This document shows positions 14,951 to 23,617 of a stretch of DNA of 41,586 bases, piece by piece. Source of the DNA: an uncultured Collinsella sp. (GTDB lineage Bacteria; Actinomycetota; Coriobacteriia; Coriobacteriales; Coriobacteriaceae). The stretch lies in contig CALGZY010000306.1 in assembly GCA_937934355.1 (NCBI GenBank), forward strand, positions 1 to 41,586. The letters run 5' to 3'. How positions within the stretch are numbered: position 1 is the first letter of the stretch; every line of letters begins with the position of its first letter. Below the pieces are notes generated by a model. The model did no database searches, was not told the DNA's origin, and was given only the letters and a program-made list of their open reading frames with translations. The translations under genes were made by a program, and so were the position numbers.

Positions 14951-15871
14951 TTAAAGGAGACCGTTGTCCTGAAGGACCTTCTTAATAGCCTCGACGTTCT
15001 CGCCGGTCATGGCCTTCACCGGGCGCGGCATGGTCGGGCTGTCGAAGATACCCATGAGGTTCATAGCGGTCTTGAAGGCGCCGACGCCACCGGCATAGCC
15101 CTGGACGCCCGAGGTGACATCCCAGATATGCGAAATCTCATTGAGGCGATCCTGCTCGGCCTTGACGGTAGCCCAGTCACCAGCCTGAGCGGCCTTCCAC
15201 TGACGCACGTAGCCCTCGGGCTCAACGTTGGCGAGACCCGGGACGGAACCGTCGGCGCCACCGAGGTAAGCGCCGTCGACAACAACCTCGTGACCGGTGA
15301 GGATGCTCATCGGATGGCCGTTCTTCTCGTTCTCCTGAACGAGGTAGCGGAACGAGATGTCATCACCCGAGGAATCCTTGACGCCGGCCAGAACGCCCTC
15401 GGCACCGAGCTTGGCAAGGAGCTTCCAGGGGAGCTTGGTGTGGACACACACGGGGATGTCGTAGGCGAAGATGGGCAGGTCGAGTTCTTCATGCAGGATG
15501 CGGAAGTGCTCCTCGACCTCGGTCATGCCCTGCAGGGCATAGAACGGGCAGGTGGCGACGAGGGCATCGGCGCCCAGCTCCTGAGCGACCTTACCGTGCT
15601 CGATCATGCGCTCGGTCTCGGTGTCGATGATGCCGACCAGAACGGGAACGCGGTGGTCGACGATACGGACGGCCTCGGCGATGATCTGACGGCGACGCTC
15701 GTCGGTGGAGAAGACGACCTCGCCCGAGGAGCCCAGGAAGAACAAGCCATCGACGCCGGCATCGATCATGCGGTTGATGCTGCGCTCAAAGGAGGCAACG
15801 TCGAGCTGGTGATCTTCGGTATCGGGAACAACGACGGGAGGGATAACGCCGGTGAATTTCTGAGTTGCCAC
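14951..15871 (-). CDS. nanA: N-acetylneuraminate lyase-type aldolase
   Basis: 306 residues of the DapA/NanA class I aldolase family. GSSGEVVF (48-55, phosphate/carboxylate loop), YDIP with Tyr137 and GVKDSSGD with Schiff-base Lys165 are visible. Its neighbours (nanK, nanE and a sialic-acid-type ABC importer) indicate cleavage of Neu5Ac to ManNAc and pyruvate. Another DapA-family activity is possible. The start is the GTG at 15871, six bases after AAGGAG; the upstream extension to 15955 overlaps the preceding gene and is not conserved. Confidence 0.85.
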   Translation of the reverse strand: MATQKFTGVIPPVVVPDTEDHQLDVASFERSINRMIDAGVDGLFFLGSSGEVVFSTDERRRQIIAEAVRIVDHRVPVLVGIIDTETERMIEHGKVAQELGADALVATCPFYALQGMTEVEEHFRILHEELDLPIFAYDIPVCVHTKLPWKLLAKLGAEGVLAGVKDSSGDDISFRYLVQENEKNGHPMSILTGHEVVVDGAYLGGADGSVPGLANVEPEGYVRQWKAAQAGDWATVKAEQDRLNEISHIWDVTSGVQGYAGGVGAFKTAMNLMGIFDSPTMPRPVKAMTGENVEAIKKVLQDNGLL

Positions 15872-15939
15872 AAGAATCTCCTTAGTTGTCTGGCGGGCAG
15901 CCCTATGCCGCCCACTCTTGTTGGCAGTGTCCAGGCCGC

Positions 15940-16791
15940 CTAGGCCAAAGAACACGGGTAGAACGTTTGGTTAAAGAAGTCGACGACATCGTTTTCGAAC
16001 GCATTGATGCGCTCGTGAGCGTATTTGGCATAGACGATATGCCTCCGGTCACACTCAAGACCGTTGAATACGGCAAACTGACCCTTGGGGTCGCTCGCGG
16101 CATCCATGAGCGATGTGCCCATGAGCACCGATCCGCGCACCCGAGACGACAGCGCCTCAAGGCCACCGGGAATTGGATTGGCAACCGCCGTGCAGGCAAG
16201 GCCACACTTATCCAAGGCGGAGACCGCCAAAGCGACACCGCCACCAAGGCCCTCGCCCCATGCAAAGATGCGGTCGGGGTCCATGCCATCAAGATTGCGC
16301 GCCACCTTCGCCAACGCGCAACCCCAACGGACGCGCTCGACAAAAGCGGGCGAAGAAATCCCCCGCTGCAGGTCGTCCGCACCAGCAACATCGTCATCCA
16401 GCGCGAGGACGGCATACCCCATGGCGGCAAATCTCGTCATGTGATGCCAGCCGCGCACAGGCCGATCGATATCGTGGAACATCAGGCACAGCGGCACGCG
16501 CTCAGACACTCGGGCACGACCGACAGGCTCGATCAAACGAGCGTGAATCGCATCGTCACCGAGCTCAAAGGAGACCTCCGAGTAACGGGCGCAGGGGTTA
16601 ACAAAGTCAATCGCCGTAATGGCCAGGCCTTGAATCTCAAGATTCGAAGCGCATGTCTCTAAATCAGAAACATCTGCTTGGACATCACCGCGCCAGTCCC
16701 GATATTCTGCGAGCCTTGACGAAACCGTTCCAGGAATTCCCACGAGCCCGGGGACAATCAGCTCATTAACATTGCTCTCGCACTTAGACAT
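15940..16791 (-). CDS. Catalytically dead CE7 esterase paralogue
   Basis: 283 residues, an alpha/beta hydrolase related to the neighbouring CE7 esterase (shared QFAV(Y/F)N, RRH and GT...D blocks). The nucleophile elbow GASQG of the neighbour is GEGLG here (residues 179-183), so Ser is replaced by Gly181. The Asp (230) and His (259) are kept. The oxyanion-region HGYPG is HDID. The N-terminal RPSDFDLFW block is also missing. It overlaps the upstream gene by 8 bp and has GGGAGG upstream of ATG, so it is clearly translated. It may be a pseudoenzyme, a sugar-binding subunit or a partner in a mixed oligomer. Confidence 0.8.
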   Translation of the reverse strand: MSKCESNVNELIVPGLVGIPGTVSSRLAEYRDWRGDVQADVSDLETCASNLEIQGLAITAIDFVNPCARYSEVSFELGDDAIHARLIEPVGRARVSERVPLCLMFHDIDRPVRGWHHMTRFAAMGYAVLALDDDVAGADDLQRGISSPAFVERVRWGCALAKVARNLDGMDPDRIFAWGEGLGGGVALAVSALDKCGLACTAVANPIPGGLEALSSRVRGSVLMGTSLMDAASDPKGQFAVFNGLECDRRHIVYAKYAHERINAFENDVVDFFNQTFYPCSLA

Positions 16792-17761
16792 GAGCCTCCC
16801 CTCCCTTGCAGAAAAACGGAATGATCAGATCGTCAAAATCCTGAATCTCCTCGTGGCCAAAGCCTTCAAAGAACTCATGACGCTTTTCGCAGGTCAGGTT
16901 GTTATAGACCGCAAACTGCGTCGCTGGCGGGCAGACGATATCGGCTGTGCCGGTGCCAAACAGCACGGGGCATTTGACCATAGGGGCAAAGTTCTTGGAA
17001 TCGAAGTACGCCAGCTTGGCATAGGCTTCGTCAATACGAGTCGAGTCCTCGTCAAACCAGCGAGACCAATAGCGCAGGCCCTCGTAGGCAATGTCGTCTG
17101 CATCCAAATCCCAGACTAGGCGGAAATCCGACAGGAAGGGATAGAGGATGGCGGCACGATTGATAAGCTCGCTGTTAAGCGCACAGGTCGCAATGCCCAA
17201 ACCACCACCCTGCGACGCGCCGTTCACAAACACACGGGAAAGATCGATGCCCTCGAGCTCGCGAACAATACGGCACAGGATGCGAATATCTTGGTGCAAG
17301 CGGACATAGTAGAGGTTGGCCGGGTCGCCGTCGATGCCGGCGACGATATGCCCGGCAACCGTTGTGCCCTCAAATCCACCAATGTCCTCGGAGGGACCTC
17401 CTTGGCCGGGGCAGTCGAGGGCGATGAGTGCCATGCCCATGCCCGCAAACGACGCCTGCTCAAACCAGCTGCGGCTTGCACCCGGATACCCATGGAACTG
17501 AAGCACCAATGGCACGGGCTCGTCCGAGACGGGTTTAAGGTACTTGGCATGCAGGCGAGCGCCACACATGCCGGTATACCAGAGGTCGAAAAGTTGGCAG
17601 GTCGCGGCATCGGTGACCGATGCCGTGTCGATCGCATAGTCAAGCCCAACGGCGTCGGCCTCGGCCATGCGATCCTTCCAAAAGAGATCGAAATCTGATG
17701 GACGGGGCATGGCGCCTCGATATTCACCAAATTGATGTTGTAGCTCCTGAGCACTTGGCAT
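16784..17761 (-). CDS. CE7-family acetyl esterase, probable sialate/sugar O-deacetylase
   Basis: 325 residues of the acetyl xylan esterase / cephalosporin C deacetylase (CE7, AXE1) family. RPSDFDLFW sits near the N-terminus, as usual. HGYPG is the oxyanion region, and the triad is Ser183 in GASQGGG, Asp274 in GTADIVCPP and His303 in GFGHEE. No signal peptide, so cytoplasmic. In a sialic-acid operon it most likely removes O-acetyl groups from imported sialic acids; pneumococcal nan loci also carry an Axe-type CE7 esterase. The start at 17761 is preferred; a TTG at 17776 lies too close to its ribosome site. Confidence 0.88.
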   Translation of the reverse strand: MPSAQELQHQFGEYRGAMPRPSDFDLFWKDRMAEADAVGLDYAIDTASVTDAATCQLFDLWYTGMCGARLHAKYLKPVSDEPVPLVLQFHGYPGASRSWFEQASFAGMGMALIALDCPGQGGPSEDIGGFEGTTVAGHIVAGIDGDPANLYYVRLHQDIRILCRIVRELEGIDLSRVFVNGASQGGGLGIATCALNSELINRAAILYPFLSDFRLVWDLDADDIAYEGLRYWSRWFDEDSTRIDEAYAKLAYFDSKNFAPMVKCPVLFGTGTADIVCPPATQFAVYNNLTCEKRHEFFEGFGHEEIQDFDDLIIPFFCKGGEAHV

Positions 17762-17797
17762 GGCTCGTGAACCCAACCTTTCGAAATCGCAACGGAG

Positions 17798-17825
17798 GTG
17801 CGCCCGGCAAGGGAACCGGGCGCAC
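17798..17825 (-). other. Intercistronic hairpin between the ATPase and esterase genes
   Basis: Perfect 10-bp stem GTGCGCCCGG (17798-17807) / CCGGGCGCAC (17816-17825), loop of eight. No T run follows on the minus strand. It fills the 80-bp gap between the transporter genes and the catabolic genes. Confidence 0.6.
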
Positions 17826-17841
17826 GGGAGGGAAAGCGAGG

Positions 17842-18669
17842 CTATTCGCCGAGCTTGGGGTGCAGCAGCGACGGCGCAGCGCCGAGCAGCATCTTGGTGT
17901 AGGGGTCCTGGGGATGCTGGAAGACCTGCTTGGCCTCGCCCTGCTCGACGATCTTGCCGCCATTCATAACGATGATGTCGTCAGAGATATAGCGGACCGT
18001 CTGGATGTCATGGCTGATGAACACCATGGCCAGGCCGAGCTCCTTCTTAAGGTCGGTCAGCAGGTTCAGAATCTGCGCGCGGACCGAAACGTCCAGAGCC
18101 GAGGTGGGCTCGTCGGCGATGATGGCATCGGGGTTCAGCGACAGGGCACGGGCAATTGCGACGCGCTGGCGCTGGCCGCCCGAAAGCTGACCGGGAAGAA
18201 CCTCGGCGGCGGAGCTGGGCAGACCGGTGAGCTCCAGGAGCTCTTTGACGCGCTTCTCCTGCTCGGCCTCGGTACCCAGGTTGTGGACGCGCATGGGGTC
18301 GAGCAGTTGCTCGCGAACGACCATGCGGGGGTTGAGCGCCGTGGCCGGGTTTTGAAACACGACCGAGATGACGCGACCCATGTGGCGACGGTCCTCGGCG
18401 GTACGTTTGGTAACGTCCTTGCCCTTAAAGTAGACCTTGCCGCTCGTGGGGGCCTGCAGGCCGCACATGACGTTGGCGGTGGTGGACTTACCGCAACCGG
18501 ACTCGCCGACGATGCCGATCGTCTGACCGGGCATGAGCTTAATCGTTACACCCTGGACGGCGTGAACCAGGTTGGGGTGCAGAATCGAGCCGGTACGGGT
18601 CCTAAAGGTGACGTGGACGTCATCAAGGAAGATGATCGGCTCGACGCCGTTGACTGCGGTCTCGCTCAT
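17842..18669 (-). CDS. ABC transporter ATPase (Opp/Dpp family; SiaI-like)
   Basis: 275 residues. Walker A GESGCGKST, Q-loop FQNPATALNP, signature LSGGQRQR, Walker B AIIADEPTSALD and H-loop ISHD are all intact, and the C-terminal Opp-type extension (DPYTKMLLGAAPSL) is present. It is the second ATPase of the importer encoded upstream; its ATG directly follows the stop of the permease-ATPase fusion. By gene layout it corresponds to the separate ATPase of SiaEFGI-type sialic-acid importers. Peptide transport remains possible on sequence alone. Confidence 0.9.
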   Translation of the reverse strand: MSETAVNGVEPIIFLDDVHVTFRTRTGSILHPNLVHAVQGVTIKLMPGQTIGIVGESGCGKSTTANVMCGLQAPTSGKVYFKGKDVTKRTAEDRRHMGRVISVVFQNPATALNPRMVVREQLLDPMRVHNLGTEAEQEKRVKELLELTGLPSSAAEVLPGQLSGGQRQRVAIARALSLNPDAIIADEPTSALDVSVRAQILNLLTDLKKELGLAMVFISHDIQTVRYISDDIIVMNGGKIVEQGEAKQVFQHPQDPYTKMLLGAAPSLLHPKLGE

Positions 18670-20685
18670 CTACATCACCTCCGCGTGAGGGGTCAAACCA
18701 TTTGCCTTGAGCACCTCGTCGGGGAGCTCGGAATAGAAGTGCTCGGTGCCGGGCACGCGCTTGAAGACCGGACGGGTGTCCAGGCCAATACGCGGATGGC
18801 TCGAGCGGGGCGCGAAGCGATCGCCCTTGGGGAAATCGCGCGGACTCGGAACGGCGCCGGGCACCTGGTGCAGGCGGCCCGAACCGCTCTCGATGGACAG
18901 AACGGAACCCAGAAGACCGCGGGTGTACTCGTGGATCGGGTTAGTGAGCAGCTCCTTGGTGGGTGCCTGCTCGATAACCTGGCCAGCGTACATAACCGTG
19001 ATGTTGTGGGCGACCTCGGCGACCAGCGCCAGGTCGTGCGAAACGAAGATCATGGCAAAGCCGAGCTTGGCCTGAAGATCGTTGAGCAGCTTAATAACCT
19101 GCTTCTGGACGGTAACGTCCAGAGCGGTCGTGGGTTCGTCGCAGATGACCAGCTTGGGGTCGCGGGTAAGGGCCATAGCGATCAGGACACGCTGACGCTG
19201 GCCGCCGGAAAGCTCGTGCGGATAGCTCTCGAGCGTGCGCTTGGGATCGAGGCCGACGAGCTCCAGGAGCTCCTCGGCGCTGCGGGTTCCGCCGCGCTTG
19301 GTGAGCTGCTTCATCTGGGCAGAGATGAGCATGGAGGGGTTGAGCGAGGACAGGGCGTCCTGATAGACCATAGCGATATCGGTACCGCGCAGGCCGAACC
19401 ACTCCTTCTTGCTCATCTTGAGCAGGTCACGGCCCTCCCAGAGGACCTCGCCGGAAAGGTGCTCGTCATCGTCGGTCAGGCCCATGATGGCCAGCGTGGT
19501 GATGGACTTACCGCAACCGGACTCGCCCACCAGGCCCATGGTCTGACCAGGGCGGACGTCAAAGTTGACATGGTCGACGACGTTGATATCACCGTGATGC
19601 TCAAACTGGATGCAGAAGTCACGGACCGAGAGAATCGGTTCAACAGACTCGTCGGGCACATGGCGATCGTCACGCTTGAGCTCGACATCGCGCAGGGCGC
19701 CAAGGCGAGCGGAGAGGGACTGGGCCTGCTCCTTGTAGGCTCGAACGGGGTCGGAGACCAGCAGGTCGGCCTCGCGACGCTTGGAGGAATCGGTGGGATC
19801 CAGGGCGGCGGAGGGAGCAGCGGCCATGGCGTCGGTAATGCCCTCGGAGAGGATGTTGAGCGCCAGGCAGGTGATCATGATGGCCAGGCCCGGGAACAGT
19901 GCCTGCCACCAACGGCCGGCGAGCACGCCGCCGCGGGCGTCGGCGAGGATGTTGCCCCAGGTAGCGGTGGGCTCCTGGATACCAGCGCCGATGAAGGTCA
20001 GCGAGGCCTCGAAGATGATGGCGTCGGCGACCAGGGTAACGGTGAAGACCATGATCGGGGCGATGCAGTTACGCAGAACATGCTTGATCAAAATCCACGG
20101 AGCCTTGGCGCCGGAAACGATGACCGCGCGGACATAGTCCTCGCCGTACTCGGACACGATGTTGGCGCGCACGATACGGGCAATCTGCGGAGTGTACATA
20201 AAGCCGATGGCGAAGATGATCGACGGCACGGAGTTGCCCAGGATGGAGACAAAGACGGCCGCGAGGGCGATGCCCGGGATGGACATGATGATGTCCAGGA
20301 TACGCATGATCGTCTCGGAGACGGCCTTGCGCGAAACCGCTGCAAGGGCGCCCACGACCGAGCCGCAGACCAGAGCCATGGCGGTGGCGCCAAAGCCGAT
20401 AATCAGCGAGTAACGACCACCGTAGAGCATACGCGACAGAATGTCGCGACCCTTATCGTCGGTACCGAAGATAAATCCGTTGCCGGGAGCCTGGCGAGCC
20501 GTAAAGATCTCGACCGGGCTATAGGGGGCAAGAAGGGGCGCCAGAATCGCAGTCAGGGCGACCAGCACCAGCACGACGGCGGCAATCTTAGAAGACAACG
20601 TCATCTTCTTCCAGCCACCGAGCTTGAGCCCCTTGGAGGCAGCCTTCTCGAGCTGCTCGGTTTGCTTCTCTCGAATCTTTACCAT
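18670..20685 (-). CDS. Fused ABC permease-ATPase (SiaG / SatD-like)
   Basis: 671 residues. The N-terminal half is an OppC/DppC-type permease (residues about 1-290, FGTDDKGRDILSR, six membrane helices, EAA loop GAKAPWILIKHV). A linker of about 50 residues follows, then a full OppD-type ATPase with GESGCGKS, LSGGQRQR, LVICDEPTTALD and SHD. Fusion of permease and ATPase is unusual for Opp systems but is known from bacterial sialic-acid importers of the SatABCD and SiaEFGI types. It starts 3 bp after the first permease gene, with an AGGACGG site. Confidence 0.9.
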   Translation of the reverse strand: MVKIREKQTEQLEKAASKGLKLGGWKKMTLSSKIAAVVLVLVALTAILAPLLAPYSPVEIFTARQAPGNGFIFGTDDKGRDILSRMLYGGRYSLIIGFGATAMALVCGSVVGALAAVSRKAVSETIMRILDIIMSIPGIALAAVFVSILGNSVPSIIFAIGFMYTPQIARIVRANIVSEYGEDYVRAVIVSGAKAPWILIKHVLRNCIAPIMVFTVTLVADAIIFEASLTFIGAGIQEPTATWGNILADARGGVLAGRWWQALFPGLAIMITCLALNILSEGITDAMAAAPSAALDPTDSSKRREADLLVSDPVRAYKEQAQSLSARLGALRDVELKRDDRHVPDESVEPILSVRDFCIQFEHHGDINVVDHVNFDVRPGQTMGLVGESGCGKSITTLAIMGLTDDDEHLSGEVLWEGRDLLKMSKKEWFGLRGTDIAMVYQDALSSLNPSMLISAQMKQLTKRGGTRSAEELLELVGLDPKRTLESYPHELSGGQRQRVLIAMALTRDPKLVICDEPTTALDVTVQKQVIKLLNDLQAKLGFAMIFVSHDLALVAEVAHNITVMYAGQVIEQAPTKELLTNPIHEYTRGLLGSVLSIESGSGRLHQVPGAVPSPRDFPKGDRFAPRSSHPRIGLDTRPVFKRVPGTEHFYSELPDEVLKANGLTPHAEVM

Positions 20686-20688
20686 AAT

Positions 20689-21645
20689 CTACACCGTCCT
20701 GATGCGCGGGTTGATGAGCAGGTAGAGCATGTCAACCACGATGTTGATGATGATGAAGGCGAGAGCAACGACGATAACGACGCCCTGAACCAGGTTCGCC
20801 TCGTTGCCCTGAACGCCCTGCAGAATCGCAGTGCCCATGCCGGGGAGGTTGAAGATAACCTCAATGACGACGGCGCCGCCCATGAGGTAACCGATCTTAA
20901 GACCGAGGGTGGTGACCGGGGTGATCAGCGCGTTGCGCAAAACGTTGATGCCGACGACGACCTTCTCGGGAACGCCGGCGCCACGGGCCATGCGGACGTA
21001 GTCCTTGTCGAGCTCCTCAACCATGGCCGTACGCACGATACGAGTCATCTGGCCCGTCAGCGGAAATGCCAAGGCGATAGCGGGCATGATCATACGTCCC
21101 AGATAGCCAACCGGATTCGTGGTGAAGTGAGGCAGAGCACCCGATGCCGGGAGCACCTTAAGGTAGGAAGAGAACAGCAGGATCAACAGAACGGCAAGCC
21201 AGAACGACGGGGTTGCCAAGCCGGCGATGGAAAAGACGCGGATCACTTGGTCCGGCCATTTGTCGCGATACAGTGCCGCGATGACGCCGAGCAAAAACGA
21301 AACGACCGCACCGATGGCAAGACCGATAAAGGTCAGCTGCATCGTGACGGGCAGGGCCGTGGAGATGCGCTTGGCAACGGAGTTGCGAGCAGCACCATAG
21401 GTGCCCATGTCGCCATGGATCAGATCGCCCATATAGCGCACGTAGCGCACGGGCCAGGGGTCGTCCAGACCATACTTCTCATGGTACTCGGCAACCGCCT
21501 CGGGCGAGGCACCGTCACCCAACGCCGTGTAGGCGGGGTCGGTCTTGGAGAACGACATAAGGAAGAACACCAGGACGGTGACGCCCAATGCCATGATCGG
21601 CAGCGCCACAAGACGCCTTCCAATCAAACGTAGCAAGTTGTTCAC
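20689..21645 (-). CDS. ABC permease (OppB/DppB family; SiaF-like)
   Basis: 318 residues with six membrane helices and the OppB-type EAA loop (RMARGAGVPEKVVVGINVLRNALI, split here as RMARGAGVPEK then VLRNALI). It pairs with the permease half of the fused gene to form the importer pore. The GTG at 21645 is chosen because AAAGGGGAG lies just upstream; an in-frame TTG at 21678 has no site. It lies about 160 bp after the binding-protein gene, with two palindromes in the gap. Confidence 0.9.
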   Translation of the reverse strand: MNNLLRLIGRRLVALPIMALGVTVLVFFLMSFSKTDPAYTALGDGASPEAVAEYHEKYGLDDPWPVRYVRYMGDLIHGDMGTYGAARNSVAKRISTALPVTMQLTFIGLAIGAVVSFLLGVIAALYRDKWPDQVIRVFSIAGLATPSFWLAVLLILLFSSYLKVLPASGALPHFTTNPVGYLGRMIMPAIALAFPLTGQMTRIVRTAMVEELDKDYVRMARGAGVPEKVVVGINVLRNALITPVTTLGLKIGYLMGGAVVIEVIFNLPGMGTAILQGVQGNEANLVQGVVIVVALAFIIINIVVDMLYLLINPRIRTV

Positions 21646-21685
21646 GTTCTCTCCCCTTTCTTTTGTCGGTAGGACCAACTGGTAT

Positions 21686-21740
21686 ATGAGTACGGGTACT
21701 CATTACAAGACCCGAGCGACATCGTTGCCGCCCGGGTCTT
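21686..21740 (-). other. Hairpins between binding-protein and permease genes
   Basis: Two structures: AAGACCCG (21707-21714) pairing CGGGTCTT (21733-21740), and the near-continuous palindrome ATGAGTAC-GG-GTACTCAT (21686-21703). No T run follows on the minus strand. A hairpin after a solute-binding-protein gene often stabilises that transcript and lowers expression of the permeases. Confidence 0.55.
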
Positions 21741-21802
21741 TGTTTCAACTATGAGGATACGGCCCCAATGACCGACATCCTGCATACAGACTCAAGCGAG
21801 TC

Positions 21803-23416
21803 TTACGCCTTGACGGTCGCAACGCCCCTGAAGGACATGCTCGTCGTGCCGATGCCCTTGAAGCCATCGAGGGCCTCGCCGTTGGGCGCAGTGGACGGAT
21901 CGTCCCAGGAAGCGGAGACGGTCTTGACGTGGACAACGGGGTACAGAACGGCGTTGTCGGCAATGATGTCGAAGCACTCGTTCCACTTCTTCTGCTGCTC
22001 GTCGCCCTCGGCGGCAAGAGCCTCGTCCATGAGACTGTGGAGCTTCTGCCACTCAGCGGACTCCTTCCACGGGCAACGGGTCTGCATCCAGACGTTGTCG
22101 CCGTACCACCAGTTGAGCAGCAGGTCGGGGTCGGCGCCGAAGCAGGAAGGATCGCCAGGGGCAAGGAGGATATCGTAGGCCTCGCCGCCGTCGATGGCAG
22201 CGTAGGTGGCCGGCGAGGTATCGGTCTGGATGGTCACATCGAAGCCGAGAGCGTCGAGGTCGTTCTTGACCTGGGCGGCCATGCCCTTAATCTGCTCGTT
22301 GTCGGTGGTGCGCAGGGTGATGGCACCCGGGGTGATGCCAGACTCCTCGATGAGCTTCTTAGCCTTCTTGGCGTCGGTCTTGTACACCGTGGAAGCCTCA
22401 TGATAGTTGGTGAAGCTCTTGGGCAGGTAGCAGCTGGCAGCGGTGGCAAGGCCGGCGAAGGTGTTGCTGACCATCTTCTCGGTGTCGAGCGCATACATGA
22501 CAGCCTGACGGACCTTGACGTTGTTCCAAGGCTCCTTGGCGACGTTGAACATGATGAAGCGGGTGCCGAAACCCTGAACGTTATCGATCTTGCAGCCGGC
22601 GCTCTCAAGCTGGTCGACGGCGTCAGCGGTAACGAGCTCCATAACGAGCGTGGAGCCCTCCTGCTGAGCGGTAACGCGAGCGGTGGGGTCGGTCAGGATG
22701 CTGTACTGGATCTTCTTATCCTCGGCAGCATACTCACCGTTGTACTCAGGATTGGGAACCAGGGTAATCTCGGTATCGGAGATAGAGTCGTACATCCAGG
22801 GGCCGGAGCCGATCGGCTGCTTGGCGCGATCCTCCTCGGTCTGAGTGGCCGGGGTAACGCGGACGATGGCCAGACGATCCTTGAGCAGGGAGAAGTTGGG
22901 GACCTTGGTCTTGACCGTCACGGTGCTGGCGTCCTTGGCCTCGATGGACTCGAAGGGCTGGAAGAACGGAGCATAGGTAGCGGAAGCGGCGCAAGCGGTG
23001 TAGGAGGCAACGACATCGTCAGCGGTGACCTCGGTGCCATCGGAGAACTTGGCGCCCTTGCGGATGGTGACCTCGAAAGTGGTGTCGTCCACGGACTTAG
23101 GATCGTCGGTGGCGAGCTCGTTGAAGGTGCTGTAGTCGTGGTAATCGATGCCGTAGAGGCCCTCGACGACGTGCCAGTTAGCACCCAGGCCCACAGCGGA
23201 GCCGGTGCTGGCGGGATCGAAGCTGGACGGAGCGTAAGCGGAACCAGCGGTGATCACGCCGCCGCCACGGTTAGCGGAATCGGTGGAACCGGAAGCGGAA
23301 CCCTCGTCGTTAGAGCTGCCACCGCAGCCGGTGAGACCAAGCCCTGCGACAGCAGCGACGCTGCCGGTGAGGCCGAGGAACGAACGCCTGGACATACCCT
23401 TGTTGATGATGGCCAT
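21803..23416 (-). CDS. ABC solute-binding lipoprotein (SBP family 5; SiaE-like)
   Basis: 537 residues. The N-terminus has a twin-arginine motif (SRRSFLG) followed by a hydrophobic stretch and the lipobox LTGC, so a Tat-exported lipoprotein anchored on the outer face of the membrane is predicted. A Ser/Gly linker precedes the family 5 binding domain. It captures substrate for the importer encoded downstream; the operon points to sialic acid rather than peptides. The start at 23416 has AGGAGA upstream; a TTG five codons earlier overlaps that site. Confidence 0.9.
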   Translation of the reverse strand: MAIINKGMSRRSFLGLTGSVAAVAGLGLTGCGGSSNDEGSASGSTDSANRGGGVITAGSAYAPSSFDPASTGSAVGLGANWHVVEGLYGIDYHDYSTFNELATDDPKSVDDTTFEVTIRKGAKFSDGTEVTADDVVASYTACAASATYAPFFQPFESIEAKDASTVTVKTKVPNFSLLKDRLAIVRVTPATQTEEDRAKQPIGSGPWMYDSISDTEITLVPNPEYNGEYAAEDKKIQYSILTDPTARVTAQQEGSTLVMELVTADAVDQLESAGCKIDNVQGFGTRFIMFNVAKEPWNNVKVRQAVMYALDTEKMVSNTFAGLATAASCYLPKSFTNYHEASTVYKTDAKKAKKLIEESGITPGAITLRTTDNEQIKGMAAQVKNDLDALGFDVTIQTDTSPATYAAIDGGEAYDILLAPGDPSCFGADPDLLLNWWYGDNVWMQTRCPWKESAEWQKLHSLMDEALAAEGDEQQKKWNECFDIIADNAVLYPVVHVKTVSASWDDPSTAPNGEALDGFKGIGTTSMSFRGVATVKA

Positions 23417-23534
23417 GTCTTCTCCTATCAATAGAGAATCTTACTCGGGAGCATCTAGACTTGCCCCCGCGCAACTTGCGGACGATATATACCTTACCTA
23501 CCGACGAACCCAACTGAGGTGCCGCGCTCGGCGA

Positions 23535-23617
23535 CCGATACATACATACGCTTGAACGGTATTTACTACCGTTCACCGAATTCGTTGACAAACGATTCGC
23601 CAGACAGTATGTATCGG
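23535..23617 (-). ncRNA. Candidate structured RNA or regulatory element upstream of the importer
   Basis: An 11-bp outer stem, CCGATACATAC (23535-23545) with GTATGTATCGG (23607-23617), encloses two further hairpins. One is GAACGGTA (23554-23561) / TACCGTTC (23567-23574). The other is a GAAT-CGTT type stem around 23577-23600 with one bulge. Together these form a three-way junction. It lies 119 bp before the binding-protein start. No known riboswitch class was recognised. The inner palindrome could instead be a repressor operator. Confidence 0.45.

Noticed and set aside
14885..15943. 352-residue open frame opposite nanA
   Set aside because: Antisense to an aldolase with intact catalytic motifs and a good ribosome site.
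17620..21633. 1337-residue open frame opposite the ABC transporter genes
   Set aside because: Spans four real genes on the other strand, with low-complexity Asp/Gly/His/Val composition; a codon-bias artefact.
21929..23434. 501-residue open frame opposite the binding-protein gene
   Set aside because: Antisense to a clear lipoprotein gene; repetitive Gly/Val/Asp composition and no family resemblance.
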